The position numbers and the translations under genes are program-made. From positions 108,757,097-108,821,096 of the forward strand of contig CM056376.1 in NCBI GenBank assembly GCA_029718625.1: a DNA stretch of 64,000 nucleotides. The letters run 5' to 3'. This document shows positions 38,701 to 51,835 of the stretch, one piece after another. Positions within the stretch are counted from its first letter, which is position 1; each line of letters starts with the position of its first letter. This DNA comes from Synaphobranchus kaupii (lineage: Eukaryota > Chordata > Actinopteri > Anguilliformes > Synaphobranchidae). A model generated the notes under the pieces. That model was given only the letters and a program-made list of their open reading frames with translations, ran no database searches and was not told the origin of the DNA.

Positions 38701-41569
38701 CATGATGATGAAACAGTCTCTTAAATCCACAGACAAGGCATACACTATCGTAGTATAATTCACTTACATCCCTGCATGCATCTTTCTTTCTTTTTTGCAC
38801 ATGGATACTGTTTTTCTTTATCATATAAATATTGTGAAATATTCTTTAATCTCTAATCCAGAAAAATACAGTTGAACACGTGAGACATTTCCTATCAGTA
38901 TCTGGGTAATCCGTAGTTCATTCAAAATTAGTTATTTTAGCTAAGTCGTAATGGGATTATCCTAGCCCCAGCTAACTGTTTTTCTACATTTCATATATTA
39001 CTGTTTGAAATGCAGTCAGCATATGGATTTAACTATAGAAGTGTAAATTAAAAAACACCACATCGTTCTACCTGTATAACATCTCTACCTTTTCTCATCA
39101 AACCTAATATAAAATATCCAGAACATAATTAGGGCTGTATTTCATAGCCAACCTGTGATCCCTTAAGAATTACTGCCCTATAATGAGAAATCATTTTACA
39201 ACAGGAAGCTAGAGAGTCATATACCCATGGGGCTATATCATACCTATGGCCATTAATTATGTGTTAATGAAATACAAACTAGCCTAAGGTAATATCTGAC
39301 TGGCAGCCAGCATTTACAAAAGATTAAAGCCCCTTACATACATGTGCACCATGCATAGCAATAAACTGCAGGTAATTGCCTGCTGCTATCTGCTAAACAG
39401 GAAGCGGAGGGGTGTCAGTGTTCTCAGCAGATGAAATGGCATTTTTTATTATTTGAGGATTTCAGCTGCTGTGAAAGGCGAGGCTTGCAAATCCAGAAAT
39501 GTGATTTAAGAGTAAAGAAGGGAGAAAAAAAGTGCTGGCCCTGAAGTTTTTAGAAAAGCATGTGGAGGGTATTAAAAGCGCCTGAAGCAAAATCTGCTTA
39601 GCACGTGCTTCTGCGGGAGTGAAGCGAGCAGACCGGTAGCGGCGTTCTGAGCGGGCGTGTCCGCCCCCGTTCCGCCTGTCGGTGACAGAATAATCCGTCG
39701 GGGAAATCAGACTTTTGGAGAACAACGGTAACGGATGTGATTGCAAACACGTGCCTTGGCAACCCCCCGTTCGCCGCCATGTCTAATTGGGCACAATTCC
39801 TGAATTTAGGCCCCCACTTGTGTCCAATGGTGGCGAGGTGCCATACTTGAGAGGGGGAATCATGAGGGCTTGCTGAGTTGAATTGTGCGTGTGTGTGTGT
39901 TTTTTGTGTTTGTGTGCGTGTGTGCAGGTGAATGTGCTTGAAAGGGTCTGAAGAAGCAAGAAATTACATCCCTTAACATTAATATGTAGCACTTGTAAAC
40001 TATTTTTATGAAGGCGGTGTATAGTTCTTGAGTGGGGCCATTTATAGCAAGTATTATCAAAATGAAACATGGTTCAGATTTGTGTGTGGACTATATTGTG
40101 GATATGAACGTGGGAACATTGGTGTTGTGTGCTTTGGCAAGGCTCTTAGCAACAGTCATGTTAGTATACATCCAGTTTATAATTTAATAAGGCGGGACAG
40201 TTGTACTGCAATAGGCTGTACGACCCACCCTACTTACTCTTACAAGGCTAATGTGATGATGAACAACTTCCGTGACTCGTGCTCGGGTGTTACTGTCATC
40301 ACGTTTTTTGTTTCAGCCCCTCTTTCTGTGTTGGGTGACGCTGAGGTTGAAGTCTCTCAGGTGTGCGATCTCCCACGAGGCGAAAGAAGATAATAACAGG
40401 GGCCAAGCCAAAGGGTTAGACAGGAAGGGCTGGACACCGAGCAAAAAAAGCATGCACCAACTATGGGATTACAGATTGCAGGGGGGTATGACAGTAAAAA
40501 ATCCAAATGCATTTTTCAGAAATGGGATGAGTCACATTTAAAGTAGTTTAATGCTGGTTTGGACCATTTTTCATGCTTTTGAAGCATTAGCTAATTTAGC
40601 CAAGTGACATATGGAAAGGGGTGCCAAGAAGCCAAAACTCCACACCAAGAGAAAGGGGGTAATTAACAAGAGCTGACAGCCCATCGTACACTTATGCCTC
40701 CATTCAAAATTAATTGCTACCTTGTCAGTTCTGCCCAAAAAATAAGAAGTCTTTAACTCGTAGTTAAGACATGCATGGATTCACAGAAGGTTAGTGAAAT
40801 TGAATGTCAAATGCCTTTCGATAAGCCAAGAGTTTATTTTGAATGATTTTTGCCTGTCCAGAATTAACAATATTTGTTCGCAATCATTTTTTTTCTATAA
40901 ATGAGCACACTGTGTTAACCAAGGGTCCTTCTTATTTAGAGTTTCCAAATTAGAGCATTAATTGTTTTAATCTTTTTGTTTTGCTTCGTAAAAAAGAGGT
41001 CATCTGATAATTAATTGAAAAGGGATGAAACAGCTCATCTGAGAATAGAACTGTGGAAGTCGAAGTGGAAAACAAACCGCTATCGGAACCAAAGGTGAGT
41101 GGCTCAAATTTAACAATTAAAAAGTTTTGTTTTTCTTTGTTAAACTCATCAAAAGTTTCCCGAAACAGAAATGTCTTTCTCCATTTTTTCTTGGGTTGGG
41201 GTGGGTGGTGGTGTAGCATGATAATAAAACAGATGAAAATGCAATTTATGATACACACGAAGGGCGTGCAGAGATGACACTACCTTCATCTATACCTGCA
41301 TCTGTTCAACTAGTTACCTGCTGTCTGCATCCATATTCAGATAGAAAACTGGAAGTGGGTGGGGCTTACACAGGAAGTTGTTGTTTTAGTTACTGTTGAT
41401 GGAATGTCTGACAAAGGTTCAGAAGATTTTCAAAAATCCAGAAAGTTTCGGAAAATCAGCACTCGAACAATGCATGACATCTATGAGAATAGGTTTGGGA
41501 AGAAACTGGGAGAATTTTGTGGTATGGTTTGAAATTCACTTCAATGAAAAATGATCAATAATACATATT
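38319..41569. other. No gene recognised; simple repeats only
   Basis: It contains a (GAT)n tract at 38661-38710 and a GT-rich tract at 39881-39930. The 39590-39780 segment is more GC-rich with several CpG, but no exon is visible. Open frames of 60-120 codons at 39462-39746 and 40028-40393 show no recognised motif. Confidence 0.5.
38661..38710. repeat. (GAT)n microsatellite
   Basis: Sixteen or so GAT units with one interruption (CATGATGATG). The minus-strand His-rich frame across it is a by-product. Confidence 0.92.
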
Positions 41570-41571
41570 TA

Positions 41572-41890
41572 CTGGGGGGTCACTGGACTGTTCATTGGGT
41601 TAAGGCACCGCGTTGTGGTACATGGACGAGCCCCACGGTCTCGGATCGAATCTGTACTGTTCCAGTGCTGACTGTGGCTGGTAGCTCCACAGAGCAATGC
41701 GCAATTGCCGTTTGCATCACCCAGGGGATGGGAGGGTTCCGTCGGTTAGGGATATGCATTCATCGCTATCTAACGACCCCCGCTGGTCAATGGGGCACCC
41801 ATAGACTGCATGCTAAAGCCGTACATGATAGCTCGTCCTCTGACTATGCTCTATAGCTTAGCTGTAGCTTGCTGTTTGAAAAGGACCAGC
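41572..41890 (+). mobile_element. tRNA-derived SINE of a second type
   Basis: The head TCATTGGGTTAAGGCACCGCG is followed by a B-box-like GGATCGAATCTG. A body follows with CTGACTGTGGCTGGTAGCTCC, CACCCAGGGGATGGGAGGG and GACCCCCGCTGGTCAATGG, in the layout of tRNA-headed fish SINEs. It lacks the L2 tail seen in the other SINEs here. The 101-codon frame across it is not a gene. Confidence 0.6.
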
Positions 41891-42936
41891 TGGTGACACC
41901 GCCTGTTGCAGAGAAGAACCATGGATGTCTACAGTCTCCCGTATTGGCAGAGTTTGCACATGAACGCATCTGCGGTTGCAGACAATTATAGATATTTTTA
42001 CTGTTGGACTATTTATTCAGATGACACATCTTTTCCTGCATTTTGACAAGCTGGTGATGAGTTATTAATGTTGCCTCATGCAACTCACAGCCTTTACCAA
42101 CTGGCAATTAATTCATAGCTTTACACATATTTAAATACCACCAGTGCATTTTAAGTTCTGCTGTCACAGTGTGTGTGGTGGACAGGATATAAGAGTGCAA
42201 TTTATCGCCACCAAACTCATCTACTTTTGCTCCAATCTGTTCTCACATTTTCCCTGTTCTTTTATTCATTTCCTCAACTTAGGAACACTTTTCCGCAAAA
42301 GTAATAACTTTAAAAATTAAACAGAAATGAAAAGCCATGTAGCCAAAATATTACATTACAAACCTCTATTATGCAAAGTAATTGGAACCATTGGGTGCTT
42401 GTAACATTAGATTATTCAGATGATGGAATTACAGCTCTGAAATGGTGAGTCACTGAACTTGTAGCATGAATGACAATACAACACATACGCATTTATAAAT
42501 ACCAGAACCTGCCGTAGAGAGAGGTGTGCAATGGCACAGCCCATTTAACCGAGCTTCTGCGATAGACCTCCAAACCGGCAGGAGAGAGTAGGCCCATGTA
42601 TTCAGAGGAGCAAAGTTTAACAAAGCAAAAGTTGAGACTGTGAGCCAGTCAAAGTGTCCAACAAAGCACTGCAATAATAATATGAAATGGAAAAATGCAC
42701 AAAAAAGTTTGCAAAGTAAGCGTTTTAAAACTTTGCCCCTGATACAGTTATTAGTAAGTCATTTTGTTCTCCCAGCAGGGATGCTTATATTAAACTTACT
42801 GAATTTTTTTTAGAAGCAAATAAATATACATTCTGTCTTTGAATTATTTGGAGTTCTTGACCTCATTACACAGTGCTATCTCTACATGTGAACAATAAAT
42901 TGAAACAGGAACACACAAAAAGAAACACTTTCCCAA

Positions 42937-42984
<48 letters not shown>

Positions 42985-45900
42985 TATTCTGTATATATAG
43001 CTGACATGGAAGCCCTGGATGTGCTGAATGAATGAGTAATTATCTATAACTAATTTAAAATGAAAATTTGAAAAAGTAATTATTTATTGTTTCTTGCTTA
43101 TATTCTGCCCTTTATATTAACATCAAAGCTTAAGATCCTTTAACATCGCATTGGGAATGTTGACTTCTGAATTACATCATGAGGTTTCTAATTGCCAAGG
43201 AAAATGTGATCCTAATGAGCATTTAATCTGATTTGCAACCATGCTACCACATTATGAACACTGGTTTTAGTTTGAAAAAAGCTAACGTAACATTTTACAA
43301 GACCTACCATATCTGTGGTAGGAATCTTGTCTGAAATCAGTAATGTTTACATTGATGATGTTGAAAGCGTCAATCAATGAAATGCATTCGAGACAGCTGG
43401 GCCATTGTATCATCACCAAACATTTTCACATAGTTGCATTTTCCTATACTTGGTAAATATTTCCAGAAAAATTAATAGGATTGCTCCCTGATATATCAAT
43501 GCAAAATGATTATAATTGTATAGAGGGATTTATAGATCATTTGCCAGGGAAATACGCATGGTTCAAAGCCTATATCAAGTTAACAGGCATGTCTCAAATT
43601 TTTAAAGAATGAATAATTACAGTGTTATTCAGCATGCATTTTGTTAGTTCCTGTCCCCTCCTCTTTCAGTCATCTCATGGCACTTGAGAGTGGTGGGGAG
43701 GTAACTTATCCTAGTGAACATTTTTGTGGGGAAAAGTTGGTGAAATGCTGTTTAGGCATTCGGGTGAAAACTTTGGCTACATCTGGTTGAAAAGTAAAGG
43801 TTTTCTAGCCGACTAGACCGTAGCCACCCTATATCTGGGTATAACCTGAGCTACATTGGGGTTAACCTAGTCTGTTTATGTCATAACATCTCTCAACCTG
43901 GATATCCACCCCTCGATTCCAGCTTTTTCTCACTGGGAACTTCTTCAAATCATCAAAGAACTGCAGAGCAGTACACTGCTGAGTAGGATGGGAAATGGTT
44001 TATTTGGTCAGTGATGCTGGAGGTTGATGAGATGACTAACTGGGGTAGGAACAGCCTGATTCTGTGCATTCAGTGCAATGGGATCTTTATGAATGACCAC
44101 AGTGAGTCAGGATCGAACCTCTTCCTCTGCAGTGTGCCTGTCATAGACACGTCCGTAAGGAAGAGTGCCCCCCTATTGGTTCACCACCACACGACTCCCA
44201 CCCACACACTAGCCAAGTTCAATCTCATTTAGCTTCCGATGGATAAGGCTGCTATGAAATTCAATCCAAATGCAAATTTCCATCTATCCATTGGTGTACA
44301 TGCATTTATTTTATTATATTTTAAGTCTTGATTCATATTTCTGGATAACAATTTAATGAATATTCTGTTCATAAATATTTCAGAAAAGCAGCATTGAAAA
44401 TGTGCAACCCTGAAAAATAGCTTATAACAGCTGTCATAAATAAGACCATTGTCAGAGAGAAAACCTAATCCTCAGACCCTAAACATATCCTTTTGGCAGC
44501 TTGTCAGCTGGCATTCGTGAATAAGGCCAATCGGTTTTGAAAGGGAATTTGTTTGTAAATGTCACATGAAGGACACTGCCCTGAAGTTGGATATAATCAT
44601 TTAATTCTATTCTATTACTGAAATTATTTTTATTGGTTCTGTTTTACATATTTTGTTTTTGCTTTTTTGCTGTTGTGTTTACATTCACAGCTGTTTCTTT
44701 CCCCTGTTAAAATTATTATGCTGTTTTATTACAGCTTGGTGACACATGACAGATATGTCATCAAGACTAAGTCCAGATCCCTCAGAGGCAATGGGCCTGG
44801 TTCAGAGCTATCATGGGCACATCCTTGTCCAGACTCGTATAATTCCATGATGCAATCAGTGTATTTGGCTTTTATATTCAGTCATTAGATTATAATATGG
44901 TACAATCATGGAGGGACTGTCAGGGTCATTTGTCGAGGAATAATACACAAAGACAACTTGTCAAAAATGTGTGCATCCCTAATCCCCAATATGTTTTTCT
45001 CTAGTATCACCCCTATGGAAAAGAAAAATCCTGCAACATTTTAAAATAAATATTATCAACAAATTGCAGCAGTTCGCAATACATGGGCAAAAAATAAAAC
45101 CGGTGCCATTTTCAGATATTGCAATGTCGTTTTAGTATATTGTTGTGAAATAAATGTTATGGCAGTGTACCGGATTGGACCAAGGGTCCAAGACTGGGCT
45201 TTCGTTTTGAAGCTCACTTCCTGGTTGGGCTAGGAGCGGTCATTGTGCCGTTGCTCACTAGCGCCACTGCGGTTGGCTCCAGTATAGGTCTTTCACCATG
45301 TAAGTCAATGGCAGCAATGTGGTCAAAATACTCTGTCAATACATTTTTCCCACAAAAAAAATGAATTGCAATAGGTGCCTTTCCTTTATCTAATGCTTCT
45401 GCATGTGGTGATTTTTTAAAATAGTGTATCATTTGGACAGGGTATTAACATTTGTTCAGGACCAATCAGAGGGACAGGTTGAGTCCTGGGGTCACTGGCA
45501 TAGATAGGTTCTATAGGGTTCTCACTGCCCTCACTTGGAGGGGTGGGACCAGGAGGGGGAGACAACAATCATTGGTCTAAAATGCGCCCTGGCGTCTTGG
45601 GACCTTTATACACTCTATGCTTGGCACAGGGAGACATGCTGTATTAAGTCGATGGAGAACATCCCTTAGTAGCCTACCGTGAACAAGCTGTTGTTTTGTG
45701 GACGCAGTTCGTAACATAATAAATTGACTGCCTTGTCGCTCATCTTCAACATGTTTGTCATCACATATTAATTTTGGAGCGAGCTATGATGCGTCTACTA
45801 CGAAAAACAAAATACTGTTTCGTGAGCTGAGAGACAGCAGGGGATGTTGCAGCTACATTACAGGCCTAGCGTCTCAGAGCAAGCAGCCAAACAAACTGTG

Positions 45901-47167
45901 GGTTAAGTATCTGAGATCAATTGCTCCATACCTGTATAACCTTATCAATTTAGATATTAATTTAGCTATTCCCCCCCTCCCGTACGCAATCGCCATACTC
46001 CCGCATTAGCTAGCAAGCTAACTATAGCTCAGGGCAAGTTGCTTTAACATTTAGCTAGCAAGCTAATGATAGCTTATGGCAAGCCCTTAACAGTTATTTG
46101 ACTTCCTTAAAGTCATCCTTGCTGGCTGGCTATATAAGTTGGCTAGCTAGCTACCGTGATTGCCTAGCTAACGTTACTAACATTAGCCAGCTGCTCCAAC
46201 TAGAACCCTAACCGGACATTTCTACACCTGAATAATTTTTTTATTCCCAAAAATTAAGAAAATGTGCGGGGAATAGTGCCAAAGTGTTAGCGGTCTGACT
46301 CAATACAGGGATGTTTAAAATAAAACCAGTAATTTATCGGAAAAGAATACGGAGTCTGCGTTTGTAAATGTTTGCAATGTTTGTGATTAGGTTACAGGAT
46401 GCAGATGAAAGTTAATGCCAGCTACGATGTAATGTAGGCTACTATGCTTTAGCTAGCATGTGAACCCACCAACCTACAATGCCTATTCTATCTGGAAGTT
46501 TTCAGCACGGGGCTTCATGTTGTGGAAAACCGTGACAGACTGCTCTGTCACATTCAAGTTAATTATCAGTTAGCCAAAAAGATGGTGGTGGTTTGCTCAT
46601 TTAAGACTATGGGGACAGCTTGCTACCTTTCTAGCGGCGCTAGGGACATTTATAATAAAAGTAGTCTTGTCAAAATAACATATATGATTGATTGACTGTC
46701 AATATAGTTCATAGCAATAGTGTTACCCTATGTTCATCCACGTGTGGTGATGCAGTGTGAGCTCACTAGCCAATCAAATTAGCTGATGTTAGCTGAATAT
46801 AAATTGAAGATAACTGAATGAACATTAATTATGTGACGAATACCACACATTCAATGTGAATAAATGACACAGAAAATCAAGGATGAAAATGAAATGTTAT
46901 GTTATAAAACATTAGCAACTTAAGGAAGTTTACTGCAAGTTTGTTTTGCAAAATGGTGGGTTTGGTCAGGTCATGGGCTTCTCCACCCGAACTGTCAATC
47001 ATACTGTGCCTGGAGACCATATCCGGTTGACCCTGCTCCCGACAACGTCACTTCGGCTCCACGGAGCAGACGCAGTTTGTAGAGGGATTTACTGGAATTT
47101 CAGGAATGGAATTATCTGAAAATGATTTCCATCAATCAACTACATCATGGGTAAGTCGTAATTGAAA
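41891..47167. other. No gene recognised
   Basis: A long AT-rich stretch. It holds an (AT)n tract at 42938-42982 and an imperfect direct repeat of a TAGCTAGCAAGCTAA word at 46005-46085. I found no splice-bounded exon, terminal repeats or domain motif in it. Confidence 0.5.
42938..42982. repeat. (AT)n microsatellite
   Basis: About 21 AT units, ending in AGTATATTCTGTATATATAG. Confidence 0.92.
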
Positions 47168-47199
47168 CATTATGTCCAAAATTCCGAACTATCCCTTTA
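47168..47199. mobile_element. Terminus of a common fish DNA repeat
   Basis: CCGAACTATCCCTTTAAA is the inverse of the TTTAAAGGGATAGTTC terminus found on many fish non-autonomous elements. I could not find the matching other end nearby. Confidence 0.35.
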
Positions 47200-47496
47200 A
47201 ACGGAGCAGAGAAAACAAACTGGCAACAGGGAATGCGTGAGCGGAAACTAAATAGTGTCAAAAACAGGTGAAGGAGCTAAGTGATTAATTAAAAGGAGTG
47301 CGGAATGTAAGTGAGCAAGGGAAATGATAGGCTGGGGCAAATCAAAGGGAAAAACCAGGAACTGACGGGGAGCCAGGACCAGCTTGCAACGAAAACACGA
47401 ACAGGGTGAACTGAAAAACATGACACGAAACACAAGGAATGGGAATAGAGATTAAACGAAATGGAGGTGGACTGGAGGGAAACGGCAGATCTAACA
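47200..47496 (-). mobile_element. Possible LTR fragment
   Basis: On the minus strand it starts TGTTAGATCTGCCG at 47496 and continues with C/T-rich sequence (TTCCTGGTTTTTCCC, CACCTGTTTTTGACAC), the composition of many fish LTRs. The far end is cut by the repeat terminus at 47199. There is no second LTR or target duplication, so this is tentative. Confidence 0.3.
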
Positions 47497-47827
47497 ATAC
47501 ATGTATTATATTTTCCAAAATATGCAGTATATTCCATATCCTGGTACCCTGTAGGCACCTGGAACGTTGTTGGGAGCAAATAATCAAGCGATAACCTAGG
47601 CAACCGTGGCTGAGCAAATAATTTAGCTAGTAACCTGCACTGTCTCAGCTGTAGAACTCAGCCTGTGCTTGCTGTGAGAACCTTTTTTTCCATAAAAGCT
47701 GTTTGTATTTGTTTTTTAATGCATGCACTGTAATAGGTACAGGAATGGCTGGTGCACTATAAGGGAGGAACTTTATTAGAGTAGTAGGTACGGCTCTCTC
47801 TGTGGATCAATCAGCTTGTAGTGGGAT

Positions 47828-47830
<3 letters not shown>

Positions 47831-47909
<79 letters not shown>
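47831..47909. repeat. (GT)n microsatellite, about 39 units
   Basis: An uninterrupted GT run of about 79 bp. Confidence 0.95.
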
Positions 47910-47910
<1 letters not shown>

Positions 47911-48380
47911 CATATGCACAAGTATGAGAAAGAGGTGAAGAAAGAGTGACAGATACAGAGGTAGAAAAAAAATTTGAGGGAGTGGAGAATGTACTGGTGA
48001 CAAAATGCCACAGCTTAGAGCTAAGATTAGGAATCCATCCGTCTTCAATGAAATATTCAAATTCACACTGCTGAGGAGAGGCTATTACAAAATGGATGGA
48101 TGTCTGATTTATAGGACCCAGTGAAAGCGACTTTAAATCCAGAATTCTCTGCGCTGCTCTAAGCTCCCATTCCCTGACTGTGTGGAAGAGTGCAATGAGA
48201 AACACTGCATATATTTTGGTGTTAATTAACACTCATCCCCTCCATGTTTTCCACCTCAACACATCAGCTGACTCCTGCAATAAAGGTGTGTCTATGAAAT
48301 ATATATATTCTTTTCATTATTATTTAGATTTCTATGTGAGTTTATGATTTCCCCTGTGAGCCCAGGCTTTAAATTAAAAT

Positions 48381-48440
48381 GTGTGTGTATGTGTGCGTGT
48401 GCGTGTGTGTGTGCGCGTGCGTGCGTGCGTACGTGCTTGC
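48381..48440. repeat. Imperfect (GT)n tract
   Basis: GTGTGTGTATGTGTGCG-type sequence grading into GTGCGTGCGTGCGT. Confidence 0.85.
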
Positions 48441-48686
48441 GTATATGTGACATTTCCCCCCTCTAAATACTATACTATACCATTGCGACTTTATCCCTTG
48501 TCTGAGAGGTGAATAAAGGGGAATGACGTTCAGGATCAATACCCTACAGCAGCTGCTAACGAGCGTCGCACTGAGTTTGCAATAGCAGTGGTCATGCCTG
48601 ATACTGGCCATAATGGATTTGGATACTTGTAGATTTAAGATATGCTGTATGTCCACCAGTAAGCTCTGGGGCTGTAGTGTGGTTTA

Positions 48687-48720
48687 GGGAGGGGAGGGAG
48701 GGGAGGGAGGGAGGGATGGG
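48687..48720. repeat. (GGGA)n G-rich tract
   Basis: Seven runs of at least three G, separated by single A bases. The run pattern could form a G-quadruplex on the plus strand. Confidence 0.8.
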
Positions 48721-48905
48721 GTAAAGGAACTTGGCTCATAATCAGAGTGTCTCAGGTTTCGATTCCACATGGGAACTCCCAGAAAGGTGCTTAACTTGGG
48801 TCGCTTCAGTTAATAGCCAGCTGTACAAAAGAACATTACACAGAGCTGTGTGATATTTAATTTAACTGGATAAGCCCCATCTGCTTAGTAAACAGGCAAT
48901 ATTTA
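48721..48905 (+). mobile_element. Decayed tRNA-derived SINE
   Basis: GGTTTCGATTCCACATGGG is a B-box-like stretch. AAGGTGCTTAACTTGGGTCGC follows, and then CATCTGCTTAGTAAACAGG, which resembles the decayed L2-type tail. It lies in the same order as the clearer minus-strand copy at 34985-35205. Confidence 0.45.
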
Positions 48906-49953
48906 CTTTTTATACCTGAAGAGAGAGATGTCCTTCCAGTTAATAATCTAGGGGGCATTTGTGGTCATGTCAGATATGCAGCAAAATGTTCACTGTAAAA
49001 TCAACTGTGATAGAGTGCTTTCAACTCTCATAATATACATTTGGTCCCTACACTGTTCGATTTTAGTTTATATTGAGAATTTTGCTGTGTAGGCAATCCA
49101 CATACTCTTATAAAATGCAACTTGAAGATCATACTTAGACCTTCTGAAGCGGTAAGCAAATTGGTTTCCTTTATAGTCAGCTACTGATAATTGTATGCAC
49201 TGGAAATGGCTCGTGATGGTATGCACTTAAGCAAAGTATGTACATAAAAGGTGTAAATAAACTGTGAGTGTTATTAACAAAACAAAACTAGCTGAATGGC
49301 AACCGCATTTTCTCTCCATGAGAATAAAAATGTGATGGTCATGCAGACCGATTTGCATCTTTTAGAATGATTTGACACTGACCTTCAGAGTAGAGAGAAA
49401 CTGCTGAAAAAAAGAACAGAACGAAAACCGAGAAATGCCAGCAGATTATTGCAGACAGGCCCTTCTGTCACACACAGACCGCAGCAGATCCACAGACATT
49501 AAACAACAAGGATTTTAGAATATATGATTTTCTTAAAAAAAATAAAAAAACAGTTGGCATTAACAGTAGATCAAATGAGGTGAGTATGGGGCATATGAAG
49601 GGTGCGCTTCCCAAAAAGCACAACAAATAATAATAAAAAGAAAAAGAAAATTTAAAAAAAATGAAAAATTCCTCCCTTAAGTTTTAAATGTCATAGCCTT
49701 CTACATATATTATATGCTTATTAAGGGGGGGGGACTGAGAAAATAGGTCTTCCTGTTAAGTTTATGAGTAATCTATCAAAGACTATGTTAATACAGAGCA
49801 AAGAGTACATGGCATTATCAAAAATATAAGAACTTTCCACCTATGATATTTATATAAAAGAATATATAAAAACTTAATTCATGATAAAAATGTAATCCTT
49901 ATTTATCTGCAGTAAATAGCCTTCTCTGCATTCCAAAGGTGAAAAACAGAGAG
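48906..49953. other. No recognisable feature
   Basis: AT-rich sequence with short A runs at 49530-49670. I see nothing I can name. Confidence 0.45.
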
Positions 49954-49961
49954 GCTGTGGA

Positions 49962-50143
49962 CAGAGGTGGAAATAAAGTAAAAGTCCTCCCCAGTATTTT
50001 GCTCCAATCACCTGGATTTGCTAATTAACATAATTCTTCAGCTAGGAGGTAGAACTAATTAGTGAAATCAGCTGGCTGAGTCTATGGGTGGAAGAAACAC
50101 ATGGTAGGACTTTTACTTTATGTCCCCTGGATTTACGCCTCTG
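49962..50143. mobile_element. hAT-type MITE with perfect 8-bp target duplication
   Basis: A 182-bp element starting CAGAGGTGG and ending CGCCTCTG. It is flanked by GCTGTGGA at 49954-49961 and 50144-50151. The subterminal words AAAGTAAAAGTCCT and AGGACTTTTACTTT are also inverted, so most of the element is palindromic. The 8-bp duplication and CAG termini are hAT features. Confidence 0.85.
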
Positions 50144-50151
50144 GCTGTGGA

Positions 50152-50500
50152 TCTCTCTCCCACAGCAGATCAGAGAAGAAAACTTAGGCCCAGCTTAAAA
50201 CACATCTGTTTAACTTGGATTTTGAAATATGTTACTGTTGTCACTGGCTCTTATTTTCTCATTGTTATTATTTTTTTAAATCTTTTACCAATTCTTACTC
50301 TTTTGTTGTAATTTTTTGTTTTACTTTAAAAATGTATTTGTCTTCTTCTACATCTTCTTCTTCTTTTTCCACCATGTCTTCCACCATTTTTGCAATTCCA
50401 GCAAAACTGCTTGGTACCTTTTGACAAATTTTTGCACAGTCGTAGATGCTTGCGGATAATAATAATACGTAATAATAATTATTATTATTATTATTTGCTG
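50152..50500 (+). mobile_element. Possible LINE 3' end remnant
   Basis: AGCTTAAAACACATCTGTTT followed by AACTTGGATTTTG resembles the codons for the usual L2 ORF2 ending LKTHLFNLDF. AT-rich sequence follows, with an (ATA)/(ATT)n run at 50457-50497. There is no clear tail motif, so this is tentative. Confidence 0.35.
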
Positions 50501-51578
50501 AGCAGATGACTGTCACTAAGACTGTGTAGGTATTGTCCCTAGTAATGGTTAGGGAACTGGGCATTCAACTCAACATACCAGTCCTGGCAAAATAAGCATT
50601 TTTCTTTGCTGACCTAATTAGTTAAATCAGGGGTTAATGCATCACACTTAGTTGAATTATGTCGAGGCGAGCAGTTATCATTTTGAAACGAATAAATTAC
50701 TGGAATGTAATTAACACACTATATTGGATGTGCAAGCACATCAATCCTGACATTTTTGAAGCCCGAGATTGAATCATGCTTTGAGCTTGAAAGACTGTAT
50801 ATCTCATTGTTTGTGACACCTGCGGAGGTGGAATCGAATCACACTCCTTATGTCACCTTGTGAAAGATCCCAATATAACCTGGCTTTTAATAATTTTTTG
50901 TTGTTGTCCTGGATTGGGTGGAGAACACCCTCCCACCCAAGCCACCTGTTCCAGAGGAACAGTGTCTGTTAGAAGAACAGGTCGCCTCTCTTTGTATGGT
51001 AAATCAAATCAACTTGCATTCTTCCCGTTTTTCAGCGGTCATCTGTTATTACTGATTAGTTTTCCCCTGCAGGCATGTTTATCCACTGGATCGATTCAGG
51101 CAATGTACCTCTCTTAGGTACAGAAGCAATTTCCCACCCACGTTTCTGGCACCTATGACCTAGAGCCCAGCGCTCTGGCCACTGCTGCATGTCCTACTTC
51201 CCAAAATATTTGGCGAATGGCAGGGCAATACTGGCTGTCCTTGTCCAGATGAGTTCTGGCACACTAGATCATGGGGTCCCTCTGGAGCTCCTTCAGTAAC
51301 CTCGGTTGGACTAAACTGGTCCCTTTGTGTGAGGTACTTAAACCAAAATTGCTTTGGGAAATGCAGCCATATAAACGGATAATGTGTTATAATATTGATA
51401 GTGGAACACTTTAACGGACACCTGCCAAATGCAACCAGCCCCATTGTTGTGCAGAGTGCTACAGCTTCTGCTGGAAAATGCTAGATGCCAGGTACAACAC
51501 ACTGTCCAATCAGTATTGTTCACCACTAAGCTAATGTATACTGTGTGCTTTGAAAAAGGACTCCGGAGTGGCTATTTT
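50501..51578. other. No gene; possible decayed SINE near 51120-51190
   Basis: On the minus strand, 51190-51120 reads GCAGTGGCCAGAGCGCTGG and then AGGTGCCAGAAACG, weakly like a tRNA-type SINE head. Nothing else is recognised. Confidence 0.35.
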
Positions 51579-51748
51579 TGTTAGATGCTGGTGGGGGAAG
51601 GACCCAAACGCAGGCAGGAGTACAAAAAACTGAAGTTTAATTAAGGGCAAGGCAGCAATCCGTGGTAAAACAGGCCGGGTCAAAAACCGGGGAGACAGAG
51701 CAATGGTACAAAGACAGAGTAAAACAGACAGATTACAGGATCCTAACA
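51579..51748 (-). mobile_element. Short solo LTR related to the 18-23 kb element
   Basis: TGTTAG to CTAACA, 170 bp, with a perfect 5-bp duplication ATTTT on each side (51574-51578 and 51749-51753). It shares GGGGGAAGGACCCAAACGC, GGCAAGGCAGCAATCCG and the final GATTACAGGATCCTAACA with the 1.09-kb LTRs, but lacks about 900 bp of their middle. The intact ends and duplication show it integrated as a complete unit or arose by LTR recombination. Confidence 0.87.
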
Positions 51749-51835
51749 ATTTTGCTGTATGGATGAGGATCTGGCCACACGATTGTCTGAGTGTCCTTTC
51801 CTTTAGTGGATCCTAAAGGTGTTAAATCTGATCTT

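Noticed and set aside
38642..38824. His-rich protein on the minus strand
   Set aside because: It is an artefact of the (GAT)n microsatellite.
47807..48232. 141-codon minus-strand frame
   Set aside because: Its C-terminal third is the (GT)n microsatellite read as His/Thr, and the rest has no recognisable motif.
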